Shown here: positions 31,394 through 42,500 of the stretch, in pieces | Numbering within the stretch: the stretch's first letter is position 1 | How the letters are laid out: every line of letters starts with the position of its first letter | Assembly (NCBI GenBank): GCA_026989335.1 | Contig: JALSJN010000011.1 | Location: 1-64,000 of the forward strand | Length of the DNA stretch: 64,000 bases | Reading direction: 5' to 3' | Source of the DNA: Thiotrichaceae bacterium | GTDB lineage: Bacteria > Pseudomonadota > Gammaproteobacteria > Thiotrichales > Thiotrichaceae | Made by a program: the position numbers and the translations under genes | Notes under the pieces: model-generated | Told to the model about the DNA's origin: nothing | The model's input: the letters and a program-made list of their open reading frames with translations, nothing else | Database searches by the model: none

Positions 31394-34258
31394 ATGCAAA
31401 AGAACGAATTTCACCTTGGTCAACGTTGGGTTAGTAATACAGAGTCCTCTCTTGGAATCGGTTTTATCGAGAAAATAGACGGTCGTCATCTAACCATTAT
31501 TTTTCCTGCTATTGATGAAACTCGCGTTTACGCGATGGATAACGCACCGTTAAATCGTGTCAAATATCCTATCGGTGAGGAGATTCAAACCGAAGAAGGC
31601 ATGAAAGTAACAGTAACAGGTCATGCTGAACATAATCACTGTATTGTTTATCAATATATTGATGAATCGGGCAATGAGGTCGGCTTGCACGAATTGGAGT
31701 TAGATAGTTTTGCCCAATTCAGCCAACCGCAAGATCGTTTATTTGCAGGGCAAGCAGATAAAAGTAAGCGTTTCGAATTGCGCGTACAAACCTTAGAACA
31801 TTTCCATCGTCAGCAACAAGTTGATAGCTTTGGCTTGCTCGGGCCGCGCATCCAGCTATTGCCGCATCAGCTTTATATTGCGCACCAAGTCGCATTGCGC
31901 CACGCACCTCGTGTTTTATTGGCAGATGAAGTCGGTTTGGGAAAAACCATTGAAGCGGGCTTGATATTGCATCAACAGTTGCTTACAGAGCGCGTCAATC
32001 GCGTCCTGATTGTTGTGCCCGAAACACTTACGCACCAATGGTTAGTTGAAATGATTCGCCGCTTTAACTTAAGTTTTACAGTGCTTGATGAAGAGCGTTG
32101 TTTTGCGATTGAAGATGAAGGCGATGCCGAAAATCATATCAACCCCTTTGAAAGTGCTCAATTGGTTTTGTGTAGTTTATCCTTTTTAACTGAAAATCCA
32201 ATTCGTCATCAACAAGCGGTGGATGCGGGCTGGGATTTGATGATCGTTGATGAGGCGCATCACCTTGGCTGGTCTGAGACACATATAAGTAATGAGTATT
32301 TATGTATTGAATCGTTGGCACAAAAAGTTCCTGGCTTATTACTGTTAACCGCAACGCCAGAGCAACTAGGCATCGAAGGGCATTTTGCGCGCTTGCGTTT
32401 ACTCGACCCTGATCGTTTTTTTGATCTTAAAAAATACACCGAGGAAGAGGCTAACTACAAGCCTGTCAATGAACTGGTGGAATGGCTACAAGATGAAGAC
32501 AGTAATTTGGGTGATACTGAAAAACTGACGCAGCTTGAAGGCTACCTAGGCAAAGATACGGTGAAAACTTTTGATGGCTCCGCAGAAAGTAGCGAGGCGA
32601 TGATTCAAAGTCTACTAGATCGTCATGGCACAGGCCGAGTGCTTTATCGTAATACGCGTGATTCTGTGGGTGGCTTTCCAAACCGTGAATTACATGTTTA
32701 TGAGCAAGAGCTCCCCGAAGTTTATACCACAGAGCTGTTTGATTTAAACAGCCAGCTACACCCCGAAGCAAACCTGCCCTCAGAAATATGGCTGAATGAA
32801 GACCCACGGGTGCCTTGGCTGGAGGCATGGTTGAGCAAACACCCCAACGAAAAAGTGTTATTAATTTGTGCTAGTGCTGAAACTGCACTGGCTTTAGAAG
32901 AACACTTACGTTTGCGCACCAGCTTTAATGCCAGCGCCTTTCATGAAGGGTTAAGTATTATTGAGCGTGATCGTGCAGCGGCTTATTTTGCAGATAATGC
33001 TCTTGATACCAACCAAGGAGCACAAATATTATTGTGCTCAGAAATAGGCAGCGAGGGGCGTAATTTTCAGTTTGCGCATCACCTGATTTTGTTTGACCTT
33101 CCTCTAAACCCTGATTTATTAGAGCAGCGCATTGGCCGGCTCGACCGAATAGGGCAAACCCAAACGATACAACTACACGTGCCTTATTTTGCAGGCACAG
33201 CCCAAGAAAAATTATTGCAATGGTACGACCAAGGCTTAAATGCTTTTAATCATGTTTGTTCCGTCGGTCATAGTATTTTTGAGGTATTCCAAAACGAGGT
33301 TGAACGCGAGCTTATCGGACAAGATGATGAAAAATTCACAGACTTAATCAGCCGCACAAAAGCCTTAACTGATGAAACCTTGTACACCATGCAACAGGGT
33401 CGTGACCGTTTATTAGAGCTTAACTCCTGTCATAAAGAACATGCTCAGCAAGTGGTTTTAGATGTTATGGGCGCAAGCAATGCCACCCAGCTAATGAACT
33501 TTATGGACGATGTTTTTGACCAGTACGGAGTTGATCAACAAATTCATGGTGCAGATAGTTTTATTTTAAAGCCAACTGATCACATGTTGAATGCCAACTT
33601 CCCTGGGTTGCCAGAAGATGGTATGACGATGACTTTTCAGCGCGACACTGCTCTATCACGCGAGGACATGCACTTTATGACGTGGGAGCACCCGATGGTA
33701 ATGGGCGCGATGGATATGATTCTTACCAGTGAAAGTGGTAATGCAACGTTTTGTGCGATGGAATTAAATTCCGATCAAGTCGCTGCAGGTACTTTGGTGT
33801 TGGAGGCTATTTTTACCATAAATTGTCCTGCCCCCAAGTTTATGCAACTGCCGCGTTATATCAGTGAATCAAGCGTACGTATCGTCATTGATAATAATGG
33901 TAAAGATTTAAGCGATGTGTTATCGCATGACTTTATCAACGCAGAAGCCACTCACATTAAAAAACAAATCTTACAACAATTAATCCAACAAGCGCGCCCG
34001 CAAATTCAAGCGATGGTTGATGAAGCAGAAAAGCAGGTAAAGCCACAGCAAGCCGAAATCATTCAACAAGCTCAAGCAGCCATGCAAGCCGAGGCAAAAG
34101 AAGATGTTGAACGCCTGCGAAACTTAGCCGAAGTAAATCCCAATATTCGTCAAGAGGAAGTTGAACAACTTGAACAAAGCGCTCAAGCACTTGCATCCTA
34201 TTTGGATAATGCACGCTTAAAGTTAGATGCGATTCGGGTAGCGTTAGTAACGGGGTGA
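31394..34258 (+). CDS. rapA: RNA polymerase-associated ATPase RapA (HepA)
   Basis: SWI/SNF motifs 'LLADEVGLGKTIEAGLIL','DEAHHL','IGRLDRIGQ'; RapA N-terminal Tudor-like region. Confidence 0.96.
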   Translation: MQKNEFHLGQRWVSNTESSLGIGFIEKIDGRHLTIIFPAIDETRVYAMDNAPLNRVKYPIGEEIQTEEGMKVTVTGHAEHNHCIVYQYIDESGNEVGLHELELDSFAQFSQPQDRLFAGQADKSKRFELRVQTLEHFHRQQQVDSFGLLGPRIQLLPHQLYIAHQVALRHAPRVLLADEVGLGKTIEAGLILHQQLLTERVNRVLIVVPETLTHQWLVEMIRRFNLSFTVLDEERCFAIEDEGDAENHINPFESAQLVLCSLSFLTENPIRHQQAVDAGWDLMIVDEAHHLGWSETHISNEYLCIESLAQKVPGLLLLTATPEQLGIEGHFARLRLLDPDRFFDLKKYTEEEANYKPVNELVEWLQDEDSNLGDTEKLTQLEGYLGKDTVKTFDGSAESSEAMIQSLLDRHGTGRVLYRNTRDSVGGFPNRELHVYEQELPEVYTTELFDLNSQLHPEANLPSEIWLNEDPRVPWLEAWLSKHPNEKVLLICASAETALALEEHLRLRTSFNASAFHEGLSIIERDRAAAYFADNALDTNQGAQILLCSEIGSEGRNFQFAHHLILFDLPLNPDLLEQRIGRLDRIGQTQTIQLHVPYFAGTAQEKLLQWYDQGLNAFNHVCSVGHSIFEVFQNEVERELIGQDDEKFTDLISRTKALTDETLYTMQQGRDRLLELNSCHKEHAQQVVLDVMGASNATQLMNFMDDVFDQYGVDQQIHGADSFILKPTDHMLNANFPGLPEDGMTMTFQRDTALSREDMHFMTWEHPMVMGAMDMILTSESGNATFCAMELNSDQVAAGTLVLEAIFTINCPAPKFMQLPRYISESSVRIVIDNNGKDLSDVLSHDFINAEATHIKKQILQQLIQQARPQIQAMVDEAEKQVKPQQAEIIQQAQAAMQAEAKEDVERLRNLAEVNPNIRQEEVEQLEQSAQALASYLDNARLKLDAIRVALVTG

Positions 34259-34268
34259 TGGGGTATAA

Positions 34269-34817
34269 CTACCCCGTAAATGCAGCATCCGAATTTAAGT
34301 ATTCAATTTCAGCGTCTGAACTGATTCTCCCCAATGCTTTATTGCGATGCGGAAAGCGCCCAAATTTTTCCACAATGGTACGGTGATGTCTAGCAAATCG
34401 TAAGTTGCCTTCAAGCTTGGCTTTTTCAAAGCATTTGATGGCCAAGTTTTGGTCATCTATATTTTCGCTGTGCATTAATGGCATGTATAAAAAAGCAACA
34501 CGGTCATTGTTGATCTCGTCATCAAAGCCTTTCTCAAGCGCGTGTTTAACGATCTTTACGGATTGTTGTTCAGTACTAAAACTTTTTGCGCTATTACGAA
34601 ACATATTTAAAGGTAATTGATCTAGCAAAATGCATAAAGCCAAACAGCCATCAGCACTGCTTTTCCAATCATCTAGTTCACCTGCCTTGGCGCTCTCCCA
34701 TGTTGCCACGTAGTTATCGGTCATTTGCTGGTCGATCTCTGGAGCAGAGTTAAACCAATGATCGCTAATCGGTTTTGTAAACCAAAAGTCTAAAATATTT
34801 TTTATTGTGTGACTCAT
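34269..34817 (-). CDS. DUF924 family protein
   Basis: 'ILDFWF', 'ILLDQLPLNMFRNSAKSF', 'FGRFPHRNKALGR'. Confidence 0.93.
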   Translation of the reverse strand: MSHTIKNILDFWFTKPISDHWFNSAPEIDQQMTDNYVATWESAKAGELDDWKSSADGCLALCILLDQLPLNMFRNSAKSFSTEQQSVKIVKHALEKGFDDEINNDRVAFLYMPLMHSENIDDQNLAIKCFEKAKLEGNLRFARHHRTIVEKFGRFPHRNKALGRISSDAEIEYLNSDAAFTG

Positions 34818-34996
34818 TTCTTCCTTACGCTTTATGTTCTATGAGATATTTATATTATTGGCAGAGTAGTTATAAAATTGGTTCTTGGGCGAAAAGCGGT
34901 TGGCTTAGAACCTAACGAAGATGATTAAAATAGGCTTCGTGAAAAATAGCGACAAATTTTTCTACGCTAAATTCTAATCGACTTGTTCAGTCTTTC

Positions 34997-35911
34997 CTAA
35001 ACTAAACCCTTCACCAGTGCTACTAATAAAGCCTTCTGTGCATGTAAACGATTTTCGGCTTCATCCCAAACCACGCTTTGTTTGCCATCAATCACTGAGG
35101 TGCTAACTTCTTCTTCACGATGGGCGGGTAAACAATGCATGAAGAGTGCATCTTTTTTAGCCAACGCCATGACAGCATCATCTACTTTAAAACCTTTAAA
35201 AGCTTTTTCGCGGATTTTTTGCTCATCCTCTTGGCCCATGCTTGCCCAAACATCTGTTGTGATTAAATCGACATCTTTAACAGCGTCGTTAATATCATGA
35301 AATAAGCTCACGTATTCGCTAAGTTCTGCTGATAGTTTAGTATCTGGCTCATAGCCTTTTGGGCATGCCATATTAAGGTGAAAGCCAAATTGCTTGGCGG
35401 CATTCATCCACGAATGACACATATTATTACCGTCGCCGACATAGGTGACGACTTTGCCTTGGATGCTGCCGCGATGCTCGACGTAAGTCATCATGTCAGC
35501 TAATAGTTGGCAGGGGTGAAAATCATCAGTAAGTGCATTGATTACAGGTACGTTTGAATGCGCTGCAAAGTTTTCAACAATGGTGTGGCCGAAGGTGCGA
35601 ATCATCACAATATCAACCATGCTAGAAATGACACGCGCGCTGTCTTCAATTGGCTCGCCACGCCCTAATTGGGTGTCGCGTGATGACAAGAACATGGCAT
35701 GTCCCCCAAGCTGGTTCATGCCCGCTTCGAAGGATACACGGGTGCGCGTTGATGACTTTTCGAAAATCATTGCTAATGTCATGTTCTTTAAAGGCTCGTA
35801 GATTTTGCCTGCTTTGAAGTCTTTTTTCATTTCAATGGCACTTGTAAGGAGCTGTTGTAGCTCATCTTTCGAGAAGTCCATTAAAGTAAGGAAGTGTCTG
35901 GTTGTTGTCAT
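34997..35911 (-). CDS. argF: Ornithine carbamoyltransferase
   Basis: '[15 protein letters not shown]', '[14 protein letters not shown]', '[14 protein letters not shown]'. Confidence 0.96.
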   Translation of the reverse strand: MTTTRHFLTLMDFSKDELQQLLTSAIEMKKDFKAGKIYEPLKNMTLAMIFEKSSTRTRVSFEAGMNQLGGHAMFLSSRDTQLGRGEPIEDSARVISSMVDIVMIRTFGHTIVENFAAHSNVPVINALTDDFHPCQLLADMMTYVEHRGSIQGKVVTYVGDGNNMCHSWMNAAKQFGFHLNMACPKGYEPDTKLSAELSEYVSLFHDINDAVKDVDLITTDVWASMGQEDEQKIREKAFKGFKVDDAVMALAKKDALFMHCLPAHREEEVSTSVIDGKQSVVWDEAENRLHAQKALLVALVKGLV

Positions 35912-35961
35912 GCTTCTGCCTTATAGTATGAAATAGTTGTTATTTTTATTCAGTATTCTTT

Positions 35962-37140
35962 TTATCGTGAGGTCTTAATAAGAATTGAGACAACTTTGAT
36001 GATCGTGTCAGCCTGTTGTTTCGTGGTAATTAATGCCGGTAACAAGCGGATGGTGTTGCCCGCAGTGACATTAATCAGTAAGTCATACTCCATCGCTAGT
36101 TTGACTAACTCAGGGCAGTCTTGGTTAAGCTCGATACCAATCATTAAGCCCAAACCACGAACATCGGCAACACCTTCTACATCGCCTAATTCTAGCTTAA
36201 ATTGTTTTAACAAATAATCCCCCATATTGGCGGCATTGTTACACAGGTTTTGAGTTTCAATCAGCTCAAGCACGGTTAATGCAACACGCGTAGCTAATGG
36301 GTTGCCACCAAAGGTTGATCCGTGATTACCGGGGGAGAATACTACCGAGGCCTTGCCAGCGGCTAAACACGCACCGATAGGTACACCGTTACCAAGTGCT
36401 TTGGCTAACGTCATCACATCAGGCTTAGCATCGCTTGCGTGTTGATGGGCAAACCATTTACCGGTTCTGCCAAGGCCAGTTTGGATTTCATCGAGCATCA
36501 TCAGCCAGTTGTTTTCATCACACAGCACGCGAATTTGGCTAAGGTAATCGGCATCGGGTATTACCACACCACCTTCGCCTTGGACTGGCTCAACCAATAT
36601 TGCAGAGACATCACTATTCGTTTCCGCAATTTTTTTAATGGCTTCAATATCGTTGTAAGGGACGCGCACAAAGCCATCGACTAAAGGCTCAAAACCTGCC
36701 TGTACCTTACGGTTACCTGTTGCGGAAAGTGTTGCCATGGTACGCCCGTGAAAACTACCGTTGGTAACAATAATATTTGGGCGCTCTATACCTTGTTGCT
36801 TACCATACAAGCGCGCAAGTTTAATTGCAGCCTCATTGGCCTCAGCGCCTGAATTACTAAAAAATACTTTATCCATATGAGCAAGCTCACAAAGTTTATC
36901 ACCTAACTCAGTTTGGTGTGGAATCTCGTACAGGTTAGAGGTATGAACGAGGGTTTTCGCTTGATCAGCAATGGCTGCGGCAATATCTGGGTGTGCATGG
37001 CCTAAACCACAGACTGCTATACCACAAATCGCATCAAGATATTCTTTGCCGTCTGTATCCGTCAAGTAAACACTGCGGCCACTTTTAAACGCTACCGGAA
37101 GCCGAGCATAAGTAGACATTAAGTGATTAGAATTTGACAT
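35962..37140 (-). CDS. argD: Acetylornithine aminotransferase
   Basis: 'FFSNSGAEANEAAIKLAR', 'LMMLDEIQTGLGRTGKWFAHQH', 'TLAKALGNGVPIGACLA'. Confidence 0.95.
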   Translation of the reverse strand: MSNSNHLMSTYARLPVAFKSGRSVYLTDTDGKEYLDAICGIAVCGLGHAHPDIAAAIADQAKTLVHTSNLYEIPHQTELGDKLCELAHMDKVFFSNSGAEANEAAIKLARLYGKQQGIERPNIIVTNGSFHGRTMATLSATGNRKVQAGFEPLVDGFVRVPYNDIEAIKKIAETNSDVSAILVEPVQGEGGVVIPDADYLSQIRVLCDENNWLMMLDEIQTGLGRTGKWFAHQHASDAKPDVMTLAKALGNGVPIGACLAAGKASVVFSPGNHGSTFGGNPLATRVALTVLELIETQNLCNNAANMGDYLLKQFKLELGDVEGVADVRGLGLMIGIELNQDCPELVKLAMEYDLLINVTAGNTIRLLPALITTKQQADTIIKVVSILIKTSR

Positions 37141-37293
37141 AGCAATTACCTTAAACAGCCTTAAGCAATAAAAGAGTAGAAAGCTCTACTCTATTTGCGA
37201 AAAAACGATCAATTATGCCTTTTTTCTATTTTTTGTCAAACTAACAACTTATTAACGCATAAAAACGTATTAAGCTTTTTATAAAAATGGACT

Positions 37294-38550
37294 TTATCTT
37301 TTAGAGTAAACTTGCTTAAGCTCCAAATATTTATCACTTTCCTTATCGTCTTCTTTACAGACACTTAACAAATCATCAATAAAGCAATGAAAAGCTCTAC
37401 GTTCAATTTCTTTAACTTGGTCTTGCTGCTGCTTATTAAGCATGTGATACATCGTTGCCGCACCAAAGTCTCCAACAATAATATTCGCCTCTTTATCAAA
37501 TAAGGTGTTATGCGCGTATAAATCCCCGTGACAAACTTGGTTATCGTGTAAATGTGTAAACACGTCTTTCATTTGAGTAATCATTTTATCAATGTGCTCG
37601 ATTGAGAGTTTAAAGCCTGCTGGAAACGTGTCTCGTGTACAGGTTTCAAATGTTGGCGGTTGACCCAAGTTTTTAAAATGTGGTGGTATGAGGCTCATGA
37701 TAAGTGCGAGGTATCTATCTTCATTCACTTGCGCTAATGACTTTACTAAGCTAGGGTGATCCCCGACTTTTAAGCATGCTTGTAGTTCATCTTTTGGGTA
37801 GCCGTCACTGGTTACCTCACCTTTAAATACTTTGACGGCAATAGCTTCAGGAAACGGTGTTTGCTCCTGATTCCAGCTTGCTTTTGATATAACTCCCGAT
37901 GCACCTTGCCCAAGCACTTCTTTCAATGTGTAACGGGATGAGGAAATTTCTGGAACCGACTTTACTTCAATGTTTGAAGTGCTAAAGGGGTTTCCAGAAA
38001 ACGCAAACCACGCAAGCTTAGGTAGACCAAGCAATTGATCAGGGCACTCCGTAAGCTGATTGGCTGAGATACGTACTAGCTCAAGGTTTTTCAACCGACT
38101 CATGTTTTTGGGAAGATGCTTTAAGCGATTTCCTGCCAGTGCTAGCTTTTGCAGTCGGGCTCTTTCGCCGATTGAATCAGGCAACTCTGTAATCTTATTC
38201 TCCGTTAAAATCAACCAACGTAACCTTGATGGCAATGCTTTTTCTGGAATATGACTAATTTTATTTGATTTAAAGCCAACCATCTCAAGTTGAGGGCACT
38301 CACCTAGCACCTCAGGCAGAGACTCAAAATCATTATTTGAAGCAAAGAATATTTTTAATTTTTTTAGCTGTTTTAACTCATTGGGTAGTGAGTTGAGTTT
38401 ATTGTTTGATAAATCAAGAACCTCTAAACTATCCGCAAGCGATAGTATCTCCATAGGAAATGAGGTTAAATTTTCTGATAGTGATAAGCGCTTAATACCA
38501 AATAATTCGCCAGATTTCAGTTGAGCTAGACTATGCACATTTTGATCCAT
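37294..38550 (-). CDS. Leucine-rich-repeat / protein kinase fusion
   Basis: About 7 LRR units ('LEVLDLSNNKLNSLPNELKQL...'), then kinase 'LGQGASGVI','VAVKVFK-like IAVKVFK','HGDLYAHNTLFD','VGDFGAA'. Confidence 0.9.
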   Translation of the reverse strand: MDQNVHSLAQLKSGELFGIKRLSLSENLTSFPMEILSLADSLEVLDLSNNKLNSLPNELKQLKKLKIFFASNNDFESLPEVLGECPQLEMVGFKSNKISHIPEKALPSRLRWLILTENKITELPDSIGERARLQKLALAGNRLKHLPKNMSRLKNLELVRISANQLTECPDQLLGLPKLAWFAFSGNPFSTSNIEVKSVPEISSSRYTLKEVLGQGASGVISKASWNQEQTPFPEAIAVKVFKGEVTSDGYPKDELQACLKVGDHPSLVKSLAQVNEDRYLALIMSLIPPHFKNLGQPPTFETCTRDTFPAGFKLSIEHIDKMITQMKDVFTHLHDNQVCHGDLYAHNTLFDKEANIIVGDFGAATMYHMLNKQQQDQVKEIERRAFHCFIDDLLSVCKEDDKESDKYLELKQVYSKR

Positions 38551-38793
38551 TCTTCATTTCAAGATTTTGTAGTTTACACTACAAGCATAGTGAGGCGTAG
38601 CATCATAAACAAGCCTGTTTGATTTGTGAGTATAAGAGGGAAATTAAGGTTATTTGACGTTTTATTCTAATAAAGTTGCACAAATAATTTGCGCTTAATC
38701 GTCGGTCAGATCGAGGCGGGGAAAGTTGAAGTTTACATGAGGGTAAATGAAACTTTTTCCAACAAAGAGCTGGCGACGTTTAAGCGTAAATTA

Positions 38794-39372
38794 TTACATG
38801 TTTGAGTTAACGAAATCCCAATTCACAAGATTCCAAAAATCAGCAACATAAGCAGGGCGAGCATTGCGTTTGTCTACATAGTAAGCATGTTCCCAAACAT
38901 CAATAGTCATTACAGGGTGTTGACCTTCAGACAATGGGCAACCAGCGTTTGGTGTATTTACAATCTCAACCGAACCATCAGCGTTTTTAATTAACCAAGT
39001 CCAACCAGAACCAAAGTTGCCAACGGCAGTCGTTGAAAACTTCTCTTTAAAGTCAGCAAATGAACCAAATGCCGCATTGATTGCATCAGCAACAGCGCCA
39101 GTAGGCTCGCCACCTGCATTTCCTGCAAGACAATTAAAGTAGAAAGTGTGGTTCCAAACCTGAGCCGCGTTATTGTAAATTGGCCCAGCAGGAGCAGATG
39201 TTACGATGTCTTCTAAAGACTTATCCGCAAACTCAGTACCTTCAATAAAGTTATTCAAATTAGTCACATAAGCCTGGTGGTGCTTGCCGTGATGAAAATC
39301 TAGAGTCTCTGCCGAGATGTGTGGCTCAAGAGCGTCTTTAGCGTATGGTAGGTCGGGTAGCGTGTGTGCCAT
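38794..39372 (-). CDS. sodB: Fe superoxide dismutase
   Basis: 'LPDLPYAKDALEPHISAETLDFHHGKHHQAYVTNLN', 'VWEHAYYVDKRNARPAYV'. Confidence 0.96.
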   Translation of the reverse strand: MAHTLPDLPYAKDALEPHISAETLDFHHGKHHQAYVTNLNNFIEGTEFADKSLEDIVTSAPAGPIYNNAAQVWNHTFYFNCLAGNAGGEPTGAVADAINAAFGSFADFKEKFSTTAVGNFGSGWTWLIKNADGSVEIVNTPNAGCPLSEGQHPVMTIDVWEHAYYVDKRNARPAYVADFWNLVNWDFVNSNM

Positions 39373-39590
39373 TTTAATGTCCTTTTATGTTAGTTAGTGT
39401 GGGGTTTTTAATACCCCGCAAGCGTAGTTAAAACACCTGCGAAAAGCAATAGCACTTGTAAATTATAAGGGGACTTTCGAGCTATGAAATAAAGATAGCT
39501 AAATTACCTAAACCATCTATCTGATGTTTTCGACCTGCTGTTTTGTTTGGCTTATTATATTTAATACCCAAAATAAGAATGACCCCTACC

Positions 39591-42500
39591 ATGAAGTTTT
39601 TAAAATCTGCAGCACTCGTCTTTTCGCTACTCTTCGTATTAAATGGTTGTGGCTCTAATTCTAACAATGGAGAGAAACCAGCACCTATTGCTGACATGGT
39701 TAAGCCAATTATCAGCTTAAAGGGTGAGGCTAGCGTAACGGTCATTAAGGGTAAGGTTTATACAGATGCTGGGGCAACGGCTAGTGATAATGTAGACGGA
39801 AATATTACATCAAACATCACCGTAAATAATCCTGTTAATAGTAATGTTTTAGGTTTTTACACGGTTAGCTACCATGTAAAAGATGCTGCGGGCAACGTTG
39901 CAGATAAAATCACCCGTACCGTTAGAGTGATTAATGTGGCGCCAATTATTGGCGGCATACCAAAGACCAGCACACATATCTATGACTCATACCAGTTCCA
40001 GCCTATTGCTAGTGATAATAATCATGATCAACTCACCTTTAGTATTACTAATAAACCAGACTGGGCATCATTTGACAGAAATACGGGGCGATTATCGGGC
40101 ATAGCCACCGAGTTACAAACCCATGATGGAATTATTATTTCGGTTTCAGATGGCGATAAAACAATCGCACTTAAAAGCTTTGGTATTATTGTTAAAGGAG
40201 CGTTAGATATAGCCCATAAATTCGGGGTCGCAACACAAGGAACAAAGTCTGATTATGGTTATTATGGTGCAGCAGTGAATGTGCTAGATAATAATGACGA
40301 GACTTATAATCACACCCGAGGTGGCGCTAAAGCTGAGAACTGGTTGCAAATAGCATTACCAAAATCGACCAATATCCATCAAGTTATTATTCAGAGTCGC
40401 CAAGGTGCTGAATCTCGTTTAAGCGGTGCCAAAGTGTATTTAAGTGAATCACCCTATGCCGATAGCGTGACTGAAGATAAGCTGATTTTTACACTCGCTG
40501 GTACAAGGGCGGAACAAGCAATCAATCTTGAATCCCCTCGAACAGGTTCTTACTTAATCATTAAAGGTGAAGCCAGCCCAAGTGATAATAAGCATATTCA
40601 TTTAATTAAAGTTGAAGTCTACGGAACTGCCCCTGTCACCCCACATATTAATGCACATGATGAGCGTTACCTGATTGCACAAAATAGTGAAATTGGTACA
40701 AAAATTATGCACTTGGATGCTGTGGATTATCAGGATGATATCTTGATTTATAGCATTAACCATAATGACTTTGCCATTGATAACAACGGTAATATCAGCG
40801 TCAATGCTGAGTTAACCACTGGCGAGCATGAGGTTACCGTAACGGTTAGTGACGGCATAAATAGCACCAGCACTAACTTGGTGATTCAAGTTACATCAGT
40901 ATCTGCGGTTGAAGATGTGCTTAAATCGGGTGATGTGGTACACACGCCAATAACAGAGGATGAGCTCATCCAAGCCACCTTAGGCGAACTTGAGGCCAGC
41001 AAACACTTATTGTTTGATGCCAAAATAAAAATATTCAATTTAAATAACGATGGCACGGCTAAAGCTGATGGTTCATCGTTAACACAAATTGATTGGCAGC
41101 CAACATGGGATGCCAGCACTTTTATCTCAACGCCTGGTGAAAATACCATGCTACTAGAGTCCAATGCTGTTGAAGCTTCTGGCTATACAATTTACAACAA
41201 AACAATGGCAATTATTGGGCAGACAGGCGAGAACAACATCGGGCGTTATATGGTAATGGCGAGTAATCCACTTAGAACAAATAAAAATGCCGAAATGGAA
41301 AAGCTCCTTGAAAACAGCATGGCATGGCTAACGGGAAAAGATAATTTGAAGACTGCACCTTTCTCTGTCGTCATAGTTCAAGCCGATAATAGTTATTACT
41401 TTAAAGACGAAACAAAAACCAGAGAATGGTTTGATACACACTACACGGGTCAAGTGAGTTATAACGCAGCTGATTCCTGTGATGGTGCAGCATTAGCCGC
41501 TTGTTTAAATGAATCACCAGACCTTCTTATTATCTCGCAAATTGCGGCTGAGTCAGACAATGTAAATAACATTGCCGCAATCGTAAAAAGTGCTTTAAAT
41601 AAAGGAGTTCCCGTACTGTATATCCATAACGATGGCAACTTAACTCCACTTGGAAGTGCGCTGTTATCTTCTGTATTCCATGTCACTTATGAATGGGACA
41701 ACCGCTGGAAACGCCTAATGATTGAAGGCTACAACCCTGTAGGAAAAATCAATACATTAACGCGTAAATATCAAAGCGTTCAAACACTCTTTAGTCATTT
41801 GAAAAATCAGGATTATAATTTTAATTGGTCACAGTGCGTTGACAGTAAAGGTGAGCAAGGTGAAAATAATGATCGCTGTGGTGATATTGCAGGCTTAAAC
41901 AGTGATTTTCAAAATGGTGCCGATACGGTAAGAAACCTGCTAAATCATTTGGATAAAACCAAGAACAATATCTTCCTCAATAAGGATTATCGTTTATACA
42001 AACTGTTAGCATTAACCGCCGATAAATTCCGCCAGTCTGTCAGCTACCCTATGGATAAGGTACTAACGGATGATAATACCTTTATGCGCTCATACTATGC
42101 TGATCATGCGACTTATAATTATCGCACCACCAACCCTGTTCAGCCTGATATGGGTAACTTTAGCCGCAGTGATTTCTCTCATATCACGCCTATTACAAAA
42201 CAGGTTAATTTAACTAGCAAACGTAAATTCCGCTCAGCAGGTGTTTACGCATTGCCTGGCAAAACGGTTCGGGTAACGCGCACAGACAATAGAGACTTAA
42301 CCGTTAAAGTCTTTATTAATACTTTGCGTTCAGGCGCGACACATCAGTATCAAAAGAATGCTTATAATCGTCCTAAGTATTTACAAACGCCGTATATTGA
42401 AATTAAATCAGGTGAAACAATTGAGTTTACTTCACCTTATGGGGGGCCGTTACAAGTCGCGTTTAATAAAAATAATTTGCCCGTTGATTTAACCTTTGAA

